NCBI GenBank assembly: GCA_002433465.1
Contig: DJIE01000152.1
Location: 1-11,145 of the forward strand
Length of the DNA: 11,145 bases
Direction of reading: 5' to 3'
Source: Salinisphaera sp. UBA6602
GTDB taxonomy: Bacteria; Pseudomonadota; Gammaproteobacteria; Nevskiales; Salinisphaeraceae
The translations under genes and the position numbers were made by a program. Numbering within the stretch: the stretch's first letter is position 1; each line of letters opens with the position of its first letter. Positions 1 through 6,358 of this stretch are shown one piece after another. Under the pieces are notes generated by a model that did not search any database, had not been told where the DNA came from, and was given only the letters and a program-made list of their open reading frames with translations.

Positions 1-184
1 GAACAGCCTGCGGGGCGGCAGCAGCAAAAAGGCGGCCGCTGACGACGGCACGGATAGCGCCAGCACGCCGGCTGCGCCCGCCGAACAAGGCGAAGGCGGC
101 GATGCCGGGGTAGAGGCAGAGAACCGCGCCGGCGAGAACAACGAGGCCGCCGCGCAGGAAAACGCCCAATCCCCGGCCCAGTAG
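1..184 (+). CDS. C-terminal tail of a protein entering from the left, probably AsmA family (partial)
   Basis: An open frame runs in from the left edge (first full codon at position 2) and stops at TAG 182-184. The 60 visible residues begin NSLRGGSSKKAAADDG and then become a low-complexity, disordered tail rich in Ala, Gly, Glu, Asp, Asn and Gln, with no recognisable fold. The AsmA assignment rests on context: in Pseudomonas-like genomes, as I recall, an asmA-like gene lies directly upstream of mutY-yggX-tRNA-Phe, and AsmA-type inner-membrane proteins (outer-membrane biogenesis / lipid transfer) often end in short Gly/Lys-rich tails. The sequence itself shows only a real reading frame with the same composition as its neighbours. 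The next gene starts 6 nt after the stop, so the two are probably co-transcribed. Confidence 0.55.
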   Translation, partial: NSLRGGSSKKAAADDGTDSASTPAAPAEQGEGGDAGVEAENRAGENNEAAAQENAQSPAQ

Positions 185-190
185 CGGGCC

Positions 191-781
191 ATGACGGGCA
201 GCCGGGTGCGCGTAGCGGCCTGCGCGGCCGCGCTGGCGCTCGCGCTCGTCGTCGCGGCCGGCCCGGCCGCCGCGGCGGTGATCGAAACCATGCAGGTCGA
301 ACGCGAGCACGACCGCTATACCATCGCGGCGTCCATGCGCCTGGCGGTTTCGCAGCGCCAGGCCTTTCGAGCGGCCAGCGATTACGAGCGCTTGCCGGAG
401 TTCAACCCGAGCGTGATCGCCAGTCAGCGGCTGCCGGGCGAGCGCCTGCGTTCGACCATCCGGCTATGCGTGGCGCTGTTTTGCAAGCGTATCGAACAGG
501 TCATGCATTACCAGCAGACGCCGCCGGATTCGATCGCCATGCAGGTCGTGCCGGGCGCGGGCGATATCAAGGCGGGCTTTGCCGACTGGACGTTCAGCGC
601 CGAGGATGCGAACACCACGCGCATGGTGTTTGCCGCCGAAATCCAGCCCGACTTCTGGGTGCCGCCCCTGATCGGCCCTTATCTCATCGCGCGCGAACTG
701 CGCCGCCAGGCGCGGGTGACCGCCGAATCCATCGAACGGCTGGCCAGCGACTATGACGACGACACCGACTCCGGCGATTGA
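191..781 (+). CDS. exported SRPBCC/START-like protein of unknown ligand
   Basis: This 196-aa protein looks like a member of the SRPBCC (START / polyketide cyclase / Coq10-RatA-like) superfamily of small hydrophobic-ligand-binding folds. Residues 1-29 form an Ala/Leu-rich signal peptide with a likely AAA/A cleavage near 27-29, so the protein is probably periplasmic or membrane-associated. The helix motif DYERLPEFNPSV (64-75), the hydrophobic strands 87-125, the FADWTF strand (about 130-135) and the long C-terminal helix 164-185 follow the usual SRPBCC order. The tail is acidic ([10 protein letters not shown]). Cys93 and Cys98 (C-x4-C) could form a disulfide after export. The ATG at 191 has only a weak upstream GCGGG. 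The end overlaps mutY by 29 nt, suggesting translational coupling. Unlike cytosolic RatA/Coq10 proteins it has a signal peptide, so a ubiquinone or toxin role should not be assumed; the ligand is unknown. Confidence 0.8.
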   Translation: MTGSRVRVAACAAALALALVVAAGPAAAAVIETMQVEREHDRYTIAASMRLAVSQRQAFRAASDYERLPEFNPSVIASQRLPGERLRSTIRLCVALFCKRIEQVMHYQQTPPDSIAMQVVPGAGDIKAGFADWTFSAEDANTTRMVFAAEIQPDFWVPPLIGPYLIARELRRQARVTAESIERLASDYDDDTDSGD

Positions 782-1832
782 ACGCGCCCCGGCTGCGATA
801 GCCGACGCCCTGCTGGCCTGGTTCGATGTCCACGGCCGCCACGACCTGCCCTGGCAGCATCCACGCAGCGCCTATCGGGTATGGGTGGCCGAGGTCATGC
901 TCCAGCAGACCCAGGTGGCCACCGTCATCGATTACTTCAATGCCTTCATGGCACGTTTTCCCGATGTTCAAACGCTGGCAGCCGCGCCCAGCGACGACGT
1001 CATGGCGCACTGGGCCGGCCTGGGCTACTACGCACGCGCGCGCAACCTCCACGCTGCGGCCCAGGCCGTGGTCGCCGAGCACGGCGGCGAGTTCCCTCGC
1101 GATGTCGAATCGCTGATGGCGCTGCCCGGGATCGGTCGTTCCACCGCCGGTGCGATCGCGGCCCAGGCCTTTGGGGTATGGGCGCCGATTCTCGACGGCA
1201 ACGCCAAGCGCGTGATCGCCCGCCTGGCCGCGCTCACGGCCACGCCCGGCACCGCCGCCTACGAAAAGCCGCTCTGGCAGCTGGCCGAGCGCTATACGCC
1301 GAAACAGCGTGTAACCGACTACACCCAGGCGATCATGGATCTGGGCGCGACGCTTTGTACCCGTAGTGCGCCCGACTGCCCCCGCTGTCCCTTGTCGGAG
1401 GGTTGCGCGGCCTATGCGCAGGGCGACCAGGCGCGTATCCCCGCACCGCGCAAGCGCAAGAAGCGCCCGCAGCGCGAAACTCGGGTTCTGGTGGTCACCG
1501 ATACGGCCGATCGCCTGCTGCTGGAAAAACGCCCGCCCGCCGGCATATGGGGCGGCCTATGGAGCCTGCCGGAGGTGGCAGTGGATGCCGATATCGCCGA
1601 CGTATGCGCGACGCGTTTCGGATTGGCGGTGGAAAACGCGCAGGAACTTGCGCCCATCCATCACGGCTTCACCCATTTCGAGCTGTTGATTCATGCCACG
1701 TATGTGCAGGCCGGGCGTGGGGCACGTATCATGGATGGCTCGCTGCAATGGTTCGAGCCCAACACGCGTCCCGGCGTGCCGGCGCCCATTGCCAAGCTTC
1801 TGGACAGTCCGCAACACACGCTAGCGCTATGA
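753..1832 (+). CDS. mutY: A/G-specific adenine DNA glycosylase MutY
   Basis: MutY removes adenine mispaired with 8-oxoguanine or guanine in base excision repair. The 359-aa protein is close to the E. coli length (350). It has the [11 protein letters not shown] segment with Glu47 (equivalent to catalytic Glu37), the helix-hairpin-helix [12 protein letters not shown] at 124-135, the catalytic Asp148 in ILDGN (equivalent to Asp138), and a complete 4Fe-4S ligand set C202-x6-C209-x2-C212-x5-C218. A basic linker (about 230-240) leads to a C-terminal NUDIX-like 8-oxoG recognition domain (about 243-350) containing [17 protein letters not shown] and the histidine-rich HHGFTHFEL. The start at 753 gives about 10 extra N-terminal residues over E. 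coli and lies inside the preceding gene; no strong ribosome binding site is visible, so coupled translation is likely. The stop overlaps the yggX ATG by 4 nt (ATGA). Confidence 0.97.
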   Translation: MTTTPTPAIERAPAAIADALLAWFDVHGRHDLPWQHPRSAYRVWVAEVMLQQTQVATVIDYFNAFMARFPDVQTLAAAPSDDVMAHWAGLGYYARARNLHAAAQAVVAEHGGEFPRDVESLMALPGIGRSTAGAIAAQAFGVWAPILDGNAKRVIARLAALTATPGTAAYEKPLWQLAERYTPKQRVTDYTQAIMDLGATLCTRSAPDCPRCPLSEGCAAYAQGDQARIPAPRKRKKRPQRETRVLVVTDTADRLLLEKRPPAGIWGGLWSLPEVAVDADIADVCATRFGLAVENAQELAPIHHGFTHFELLIHATYVQAGRGARIMDGSLQWFEPNTRPGVPAPIAKLLDSPQHTLAL

Positions 1833-2101
1833 GCCACACCGTACACTGCGTCAAACTCGATCAAGAGGCCGAAGGCCTGCCGCGGCCGCCGCTACCCGGC
1901 GAGCTTGGCAAACGCATCCACGAGAATGTGTCGATGCAGGCCTGGCAGCAATGGATGACCGAACAGACGCGCCTGATCAACGAGTACGGCCTGCACCTGG
2001 CCGACCCGAAAGCGCGCGAGTTCCTGATGGAACAAACCGAGGAATATTTCTTCGGCAGCGGCCAGACCGCCGAAACGCACTACGTGCCGCCCGAACAGTA
2101 G
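1829..2101 (+). CDS. yggX: Fe(II) trafficking / oxidative damage protection protein YggX
   Basis: This 90-aa protein matches the YggX family from end to end: PGELGKRI (23-30), the [19 protein letters not shown] helix (about 35-53) and the C-terminal EYFFGSG/YVPPEQ. In enterobacteria YggX protects Fe-S clusters from superoxide and is thought to buffer or traffic labile Fe(II). Cys7, the conserved cysteine reported as important for Salmonella YggX function, is present. The ATG at 1829 overlaps the mutY TGA in an ATGA junction, so translation is probably coupled; the same frame stays open further upstream within mutY, but that extension has no family similarity. The mutY-yggX pair is widely conserved in gammaproteobacteria and joins repair of oxidised DNA with protection of Fe-S enzymes. 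Confidence 0.96.
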   Translation: MSHTVHCVKLDQEAEGLPRPPLPGELGKRIHENVSMQAWQQWMTEQTRLINEYGLHLADPKAREFLMEQTEEYFFGSGQTAETHYVPPEQ

Positions 2102-2122
2102 CCCACCGATACGTCGCCGAGG

Positions 2123-2151
2123 TTGACGTTGGGCGCGGGGATCGGTTTAAT
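2123..2151 (+). promoter_or_regulatory. sigma-70 promoter of tRNA-Phe
   Basis: The -35 box TTGACG (2123-2128) and -10 box TTTAAT (2146-2151) are separated by exactly 17 bp, 5 and 5 matches to the consensus. The region after the -10 box is GC-rich (ACGCGC), a discriminator type typical of stable-RNA promoters under stringent control. Transcription would start near 2158, about 24 nt before the mature tRNA. The promoter begins 21 bp after the yggX stop. Confidence 0.8.
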
Positions 2152-2181
2152 ACGCGCTCTCCAAGATCGCTTGCACGATCT

Positions 2182-2257
2182 GGCCGGATAGCTCAGTTGG
2201 TAGAGCATGCGACTGAAAATCGCAGTGTCGGTGGTTCGATTCCACCTCCGGCCACCA
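2182..2257 (+). tRNA. tRNA-Phe (anticodon GAA)
   Basis: A complete 76-nt cloverleaf with encoded CCA. The acceptor stem pairs GGCCGGA (2182-2188) with TCCGGCC (2247-2253), followed by discriminator A and CCA (2255-2257). The D arm carries AGCTCAGTTGGTAGAGC. The anticodon stem TGCGA/TCGCA encloses loop CTGAAAA, with anticodon GAA at 2215-2217. The T arm is GGTGG-TTCGATT-CCACC. The body closely resembles E. coli tRNA-Phe. A short T5 tract (2262-2266) follows the CCA, but there is no separate terminator hairpin. Confidence 0.98.
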
Positions 2258-2343
2258 TCTCTTTTTCCCCGTGGACTGACCGCATATCGCGCTGAAGCAG
2301 CGCTGATGCAAACGGCTGTTCGCGTGCATCTGCGCCCGCGCAA

Positions 2344-2363
2344 GTCTTACACTTACGTAAGAC
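2344..2363. promoter_or_regulatory. perfect inverted repeat, candidate operator before the GNAT gene
   Basis: GTCTTAC (2344-2350) and GTAAGAC (2357-2363) form a perfect 7-bp inverted repeat around a 6-nt spacer. Within it, CTTACGTAAG (2352-2361) is a perfect 10-bp palindrome, so the CTTAC element occurs twice directly and once inverted. It is AT-richer than its surroundings, overlaps a possible -10 (TACACT, 2348-2353), and ends 22 nt before the GNAT start codon. Binding-site function for a dimeric regulator (TetR/GntR-like geometry) is an inference; no regulator gene is in the window. Confidence 0.45.
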
Positions 2364-2385
2364 CCGTTCGGCAGGCTCGCAGGCC

Positions 2386-2982
2386 ATGGCACAACTGACC
2401 ACCAAGCGCTGCAGCGCCGGTGAAATCCAGGCGCATGTGGATGAGCTCGCGGCATTGCGTATCCGCGTGTTTCGCGATTTCCCCTATCTCTACGACGGCG
2501 ATCTCGACTACGAGCGCGAGTATCTGGCGACCTACGTGAACTCGCCGCGCTCACTCGCTTTCCTGGTGCACGACGGCGATCGGCTCGTCGGCGCGACCAC
2601 CGCGCTGCCCCTGGCAGACGAGGAGGCCGCGTTCAAAGCGCCGCTCGCCGAGGCCGGCTTCGACGTTGATCGAGTGTTCTATTTCGGCGAATCGCTGCTG
2701 TTGGGCGACTATCGCGGCCACGGTCTCGGGCATCGCTTTTTCGACGAGCGCGAGGCCTGGGCACGACAGGCGGGCGATTTTTCGCATGCCTGTTTCTGCG
2801 CGGTCGAGCGTCCCCAAGACCACCCTCTGCGACCGCCCGGCTACGAGCCGCTGGATGCGTTCTGGCAGCGTCGCGGTTTTGCGCGTCGCGACGATATCGG
2901 CGCGATTTATCGCTGGCAGGATATCGACCAGGGCCGGGAAACAGACAAGCGCCTGGTCTTCTGGATACGCGCGCTCGACTGA
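2386..2982 (+). CDS. GNAT-family N-acetyltransferase
   Basis: This 198-aa protein has the Gcn5-related acetyltransferase fold. The acetyl-CoA pyrophosphate-binding loop (motif A, R/Q-x-x-G-x-G/A) is YRGHGLGHRFF at 109-119, directly after the beta-4 strand FYFGESLLLG (98-107). Upstream is the N-terminal helix and loop with RIRVFRDFPYLYDG (25-38); downstream FWQRRGF (near 159-165) is the usual motif-B region. The acceptor substrate cannot be deduced: small-molecule and protein acetylation are both possible. The ATG at 2386 is supported by GGCAGG 10 nt upstream. The gene stands alone between tRNA-Phe and the betaine transporter, 105 bp before proV, and a dyad lies just upstream. Confidence 0.87.
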   Translation: MAQLTTKRCSAGEIQAHVDELAALRIRVFRDFPYLYDGDLDYEREYLATYVNSPRSLAFLVHDGDRLVGATTALPLADEEAAFKAPLAEAGFDVDRVFYFGESLLLGDYRGHGLGHRFFDEREAWARQAGDFSHACFCAVERPQDHPLRPPGYEPLDAFWQRRGFARRDDIGAIYRWQDIDQGRETDKRLVFWIRALD

Positions 2983-3030
2983 ATTCCGAGCGGCTGTTGG
3001 GGCGTTGAACGTCGCGGGCAGGGGCCGCAC

Positions 3031-3046
3031 TGGCGTGGAAATTGCG
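3031..3046 (+). promoter_or_regulatory. candidate sigma-54 (-24/-12) promoter for proVWX
   Basis: TGGCGTGGAAATTGCG fits the sigma-54 pattern TGGCACG-N4-TTGCA at TGGC, the following G, and TTGC, with the required spacing between the GG and GC dinucleotides. A transcript would start around 3057-3058, which is downstream of the GTG at 3055 and upstream of the TTG at 3088. I see no good sigma-70 promoter in the 2983-3087 gap. In GC-rich DNA such a match can arise by chance, and no enhancer-binding-protein site was recognised. Confidence 0.35.
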
Positions 3047-3087
3047 TTAGGGTAGTGCGAGTTCCTGGGGGAAACGTCGGGGGGCGT

Positions 3088-4302
3088 TTGAGCACTAAAT
3101 TATCGGTAGAGCACGTCTACAAGGTTTTCGGCGCGCACCCGAAACGCGCGCTGGAGCGCATCGAAAAAGGGCAGACGAAGGACGAAATATTTGCCGCCAC
3201 CGGCATGACGGTGGGCGTGTCCGACGCCTGTTTCGAGGTTGAGGAAGGCGAGATATTCGTGGTCATGGGCCTGTCCGGCTCGGGCAAGTCCACGCTGGGT
3301 CGCATGCTCAACCGCCTGATCGAGCCGACCGCAGGTTCGATTCGTATCGACGGCCAGGACATCACCCGCATGACACGCAAGCAGCTGATCGCGCTGCGCC
3401 GTCGTGAGATCAGCATGGTGTTTCAGTCGTTTGCGCTCATGCCGCATCAAAACGTTCTCGAAAACACCGCGTTTGGCCTGGCCGTCGCGGGTGTCGCGCG
3501 TGAACAGCGCGAGCAGAAAGCGCTGGCGGCACTGGATGCGGTCGGTCTCAAGGCCAACGCCCATAGTTATCCCGACGAGCTCTCCGGCGGCATGAAACAG
3601 CGCGTGGGTCTGGCCCGGGCGCTAGCGGTCGATCCCGGTATTCTGCTCATGGACGAGGCGTTTTCGGCGCTTGACCCGCTTATTCGCACCGAGATGCAGG
3701 ATGAGCTGCTGCGGCTTCAATCCGAGCAGGCCCGGACGGTGGTGTTCATCACCCACGATCTGGACGAAGCCATGCGGGTGGGCGATCGCATCGCCATCAT
3801 GCAGGGCGGTACGGTCGTACAGGTCGGCACGCCCGAGGAGATCGTGCGCGAGCCGGCCAACGAATACGTACGCTCGTTTTTCCGCGGCGTGGATGTCAGC
3901 CACGTCTTCACCGCTGCCGACGTGGCCCGGCGCGATCAGGTCACGGTCATGGAGCGGCCCGGGGTGAGTCTGCGCGCCGCGCTGGAACGCCTGCGCGGTC
4001 ACGATGGCTCCGCGGCCGTGGTGCACGATCGCGGCGGTCGTTATCAGGGCGTGGTGAGTATCGATTCGCTCATCGCCTGTATCGACGGTCTGGGGCGACG
4101 CGACGACGGGCATATCGAGGATGCCTTCATCAACGAGATCGAGCCGGTTTCTGTCGATACGCCGCTGACCGAGCTCATGACCCAGGTGGCACACAGCCCG
4201 TACCCGGTGCCGGTCGTGGACGAGGGCGGGCGCTACAAGGGCACGATTTCACGGGCGACGCTGCTGCATACGCTCGATCGTACGGACAAGGGGGCGGCAT
4301 GA
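3088..4302 (+). CDS. proV: glycine betaine/proline betaine ABC importer, ATP-binding subunit ProV
   Basis: This 404-aa protein drives ATP-dependent uptake of compatible solutes with ProW and ProX. It follows E. coli ProV (400 aa) closely: the N-terminal [18 protein letters not shown], the Walker [10 protein letters not shown] at 61-69, the Q-loop [11 protein letters not shown], the signature LSGGMKQR, Walker [13 protein letters not shown] and the H-loop ITHDLDEAM. The C-terminal part (about 285-400) holds two CBS motifs, with paired VVSIDSL and TISRATLL segments, which in OpuA-type ATPases gate transport by ionic strength or nucleotides. I chose TTG 3088 because [15 protein letters not shown] then aligns residue for residue with the E. 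coli N-terminus. The alternative GTG at 3055 adds 11 Gly/Arg-rich residues ([11 protein letters not shown], the first read as Met) lacking family similarity. The end overlaps proW by 4 nt. Confidence 0.95.
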   Translation: MSTKLSVEHVYKVFGAHPKRALERIEKGQTKDEIFAATGMTVGVSDACFEVEEGEIFVVMGLSGSGKSTLGRMLNRLIEPTAGSIRIDGQDITRMTRKQLIALRRREISMVFQSFALMPHQNVLENTAFGLAVAGVAREQREQKALAALDAVGLKANAHSYPDELSGGMKQRVGLARALAVDPGILLMDEAFSALDPLIRTEMQDELLRLQSEQARTVVFITHDLDEAMRVGDRIAIMQGGTVVQVGTPEEIVREPANEYVRSFFRGVDVSHVFTAADVARRDQVTVMERPGVSLRAALERLRGHDGSAAVVHDRGGRYQGVVSIDSLIACIDGLGRRDDGHIEDAFINEIEPVSVDTPLTELMTQVAHSPYPVPVVDEGGRYKGTISRATLLHTLDRTDKGAA

Positions 4303-5246
4303 TCAGTCTTTACGCCGGTATCGGCGCGTTCTGGCAGGCGCTCAAGGACGCTTTCGTGGTCGATCTGCCCATCGGCGAGGGCTTTACCGCGGTCGTCGAT
4401 TTCATGCAGACGCATTTCGACCTCTTCTTTACTGCCATCGCCGATGCGATCAGCTTCGTCGCCGACAACCTCACCGCCTTTTTCAACTATCTGCCGCCGC
4501 AGCTGGTGTTCGGCGTGCTCGCCGTACTCGCGCTCTGGCGGGTGGGCTGGCAGTTCGCACTGTTCGTGCTGCTGGGGCTCTATGTGGTCATGGGCATGGA
4601 TCTGTGGCCGGAGTCCATGGATACGCTCGGGCTGGTGATCGCCGCCACCCTGGCCGCGCTCGGCGTGGGGCTGCCGCTGGGCGTGGCCATGGCCAAGAGC
4701 GATCTGCTGGCGGCGTTTGTACGCCCCGTGCTGGATTTCATGCAGACGCTGCCGGCGTTCGTGTATCTGATTCCGGCGGTGATCTTTTTCGGCACCGGCC
4801 GCGTGCCGGGCACGATCGCGACGGTGATTTTTTCCATGCCGCCGGCGGTGCGCATGATGAACCTGGGCATTCGCCAGGTACCGGCCGAGAACGTCGAGGC
4901 CGGGCGCGCCTTTGGCTGCAATCCTCTACAGCTGCTGTTCAAGGTGGAGCTGCCGCTGGCGCTGCCCTCGATCATGGCTGGCATCAATCAGACCATCATG
5001 CTGGCCCTGTCGATGGTGGTAATCGCCTCGATGATTGGCGCCGGTGGCCTGGGCGACCCGGTGCTTGCGGGCATTCAGCAGCTGCGTCTGGGCACCGGCT
5101 TCGAAGGCGGGCTCGGGGTGGTGATTCTGGCCATCATCCTCGACCGTCTCACCCAGAGCTTTGCCCAGCGCAGCCGCCAGCGCACCGCGATCAGTACACG
5201 GTTGAAAGGGTTTTTCGGGCGCCGACAGGACGCGCCCGGCAACTGA
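4299..5246 (+). CDS. proW: glycine betaine/proline betaine ABC importer, permease subunit ProW
   Basis: This 315-aa inner-membrane protein forms the translocation path of the betaine importer. Several strongly hydrophobic segments (about 66-102, 109-131, 151-190 and 225-290) match the BPD-type permease fold. The EAA loop that docks onto ProV is [20 protein letters not shown] at 200-219, with the conserved Gly206 and Pro219. The [20 protein letters not shown] segment is characteristic of ProW/OpuAB. It is shorter than E. coli ProW (354 aa), largely because the N-terminal periplasmic extension is reduced. The ATG at 4299 overlaps the proV stop (ATGA) and has AAGGGGG at 4288-4294 as ribosome binding site. 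The basic C-terminus ([10 protein letters not shown]) is probably cytoplasmic. Confidence 0.95.
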   Translation: MISLYAGIGAFWQALKDAFVVDLPIGEGFTAVVDFMQTHFDLFFTAIADAISFVADNLTAFFNYLPPQLVFGVLAVLALWRVGWQFALFVLLGLYVVMGMDLWPESMDTLGLVIAATLAALGVGLPLGVAMAKSDLLAAFVRPVLDFMQTLPAFVYLIPAVIFFGTGRVPGTIATVIFSMPPAVRMMNLGIRQVPAENVEAGRAFGCNPLQLLFKVELPLALPSIMAGINQTIMLALSMVVIASMIGAGGLGDPVLAGIQQLRLGTGFEGGLGVVILAIILDRLTQSFAQRSRQRTAISTRLKGFFGRRQDAPGN

Positions 5247-5269
5247 TATAGCGCACCGCCAGCCGGGCG
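5233..5269 (+). repeat. stem-loop spanning the proW stop, between proW and proX
   Basis: CGCCCGGC (5233-5240) is exactly complementary to GCCGGGCG (5262-5269), giving an 8-bp GC-only stem with a 21-nt loop that contains the proW stop codon. No T-tract follows, so it is not a standard terminator. Its position between permease and binding-protein cistrons suggests an mRNA-stability or processing element favouring proX output, which is an inference. Confidence 0.45.
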
Positions 5270-5308
5270 TTATCGGGGCATCAGATCATTCGAAGGGAGA
5301 CCGAGAGC

Positions 5309-6190
5309 ATGCATAAGCATTCATTCAAGCATTGGCTGGGTACGGCCGCGATGGCCGCCGGCCTGACGTTCGGCGCGTTCGGCTCGGCCCAGGCCGCCGA
5401 CGACACGATCGAGTTCGGCTGGACGGCCTGGGCCGATGCCGAGTTCATCACCAAGCTGGCCAAACAGGTCATCGAGGAACACACCGACTACAACGTCAAG
5501 CTCACGCTGTCGGCGATCGGTGTGCAGTATCAGGGCGTGGCCAACGGCGATCTGGACGCCATGCTCATGGCCTGGCTGCCGGACACCCACGGTGAGTACA
5601 TGGAACGCGTCAAGGACGACGTGGACAACCTGGGCACGATGTACGACGGTGCCCGTCTGGGCTGGGTCGTGCCGAGCTATGTGCCGGAAGACCAGGTTGC
5701 CTCGATCGAAGACCTGAAAAAGCCGGAGGTGCAGGACAAGCTCGACGGCAAGATCCAGGGCATCGATCCGGGCGCGGGGCTGATGCAGCTGTCGGACAAG
5801 GCGATGGATGCCTATGAACTCGGCGACTATCGCCTCGTGTCGGCCAGCGGTGCTGCCATGACCGCCGCGCTCGCGCGAGCCGAAAAGCGCGACGAATGGA
5901 TCGTGGTGACCGGCTGGACGCCGCACTGGATGTTCGGACGCTGGGACCTGCGTTTTCTCGACGACCCGAAAGGCACGCTGGGCGAAGCGCAGCACGTCGA
6001 CGTGATCGCGCGCAAGGGTTTCAAGAAAGACTATCCGGAAGTCGCGACCTTCCTGAGCAACTACAAGCTGGATCTGGAAGATCTCCAGGCCGCGATGTAC
6101 CAGGCCCAGGAAACCAGTTACGAAGAAGCCATCCAGAGCTATATCGATGAGCATGGCGACCAGATCGATGGCTGGTTCGAAGAAAGCTGA
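5309..6190 (+). CDS. proX: periplasmic glycine betaine-binding protein (OpuAC/ProX family)
   Basis: This 293-aa protein captures betaine-type osmolytes and delivers them to ProW. Residues 1-29 are a Sec signal peptide ending SAQA, with cleavage expected before Ala30. There is no lipobox cysteine, so it is soluble in the periplasm, unlike Gram-positive OpuAC/GbuC lipoproteins. The mature sequence resembles the OpuAC/GbuC type: VANGDLDAMLMAWLPDTHGEY (77-97), GIDPGAGLMQL (151-161), AAMTAALARA (182-191) and VVTGWTPHWMF (199-209). Trp89, Trp203 and Trp207 lie where aromatic-cage residues for the trimethylammonium group are found in this family, but the exact cage set is not proven here. AAGGGAGA at 5293-5300, 8 nt before ATG 5309, is the best ribosome binding site in the window, fitting high expression. 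A strong terminator follows 26 nt downstream. Confidence 0.94.
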   Translation: MHKHSFKHWLGTAAMAAGLTFGAFGSAQAADDTIEFGWTAWADAEFITKLAKQVIEEHTDYNVKLTLSAIGVQYQGVANGDLDAMLMAWLPDTHGEYMERVKDDVDNLGTMYDGARLGWVVPSYVPEDQVASIEDLKKPEVQDKLDGKIQGIDPGAGLMQLSDKAMDAYELGDYRLVSASGAAMTAALARAEKRDEWIVVTGWTPHWMFGRWDLRFLDDPKGTLGEAQHVDVIARKGFKKDYPEVATFLSNYKLDLEDLQAAMYQAQETSYEEAIQSYIDEHGDQIDGWFEES

Positions 6191-6201
6191 TCGCGTTTGC
6201 G

Positions 6202-6207
6202 TATAAT
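6202..6207 (+). promoter_or_regulatory. perfect TATAAT box between proX and its terminator
   Basis: TATAAT occurs 11 bp after the proX stop and 9 bp before the terminator stem, in otherwise GC-rich DNA. No -35 hexamer is recognisable 15-19 bp upstream. If active, transcripts would begin near 6213 and end at the terminator after about 30 nt, so it may be non-functional or serve readthrough toward the MFS gene. Confidence 0.25.
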
Positions 6208-6216
6208 GCGCTCGCC

Positions 6217-6243
6217 AAGGCCCGGCCCAGCCGGGCCTTTTTT
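6217..6243 (+). terminator. intrinsic terminator of the proVWX operon
   Basis: AAGGCCCGGC (6217-6226) pairs perfectly with GCCGGGCCTT (6230-6239) around a 3-nt loop CCA, and a run of six T ends at 6243. This is a textbook Rho-independent terminator 26 nt after the proX stop codon. Confidence 0.93.
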
Positions 6244-6275
6244 GTGGCCGCTCTCGGTGGCCGACGATGTCGCTG

Positions 6276-6297
6276 CATAATGAAGGCTGTTAGCCTT
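6276..6297 (+). promoter_or_regulatory. CATAAT box with overlapping dyad, candidate promoter/operator of the MFS gene
   Basis: CATAAT (6276-6281, 5 of 6 to the -10 consensus) is followed directly by the perfect dyad AAGGCT-GTT-AGCCTT (6283-6297). A start point about 7 nt after the box would lie inside the dyad, a common position for a repressor site. No clear -35 is present, and the dyad could instead be a small RNA hairpin in the leader. Function is inferred from position only. Confidence 0.3.
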
Positions 6298-6358
6298 TGG
6301 GCCCGTTCAGTCGCTTGTACGTTGGAACCGACGTGCTGGCCGTTTGCAGGATTATCGA

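Noticed and set aside
1403..1828. N-terminal extension of yggX reaching back into mutY
   Set aside because: The frame is open, but this portion is out of frame with mutY, Arg/Gly/Ala-rich and unlike any YggX; family similarity begins exactly at ATG 1829.
2289..2303. GCGCT-N5-AGCGC hairpin after tRNA-Phe as possible terminator
   Set aside because: Only 5 bp of stem and no T-tract after it; too weak to call.
2305..2330. GATGCA/TGCATC inverted repeat in the GNAT leader
   Set aside because: Short arms with a 14-nt loop and no positional logic; likely chance.
5321..6154. 277-codon open frame opposite proX
   Set aside because: Antisense shadow of a clear binding-protein gene; no recognisable motif and no ribosome binding site.
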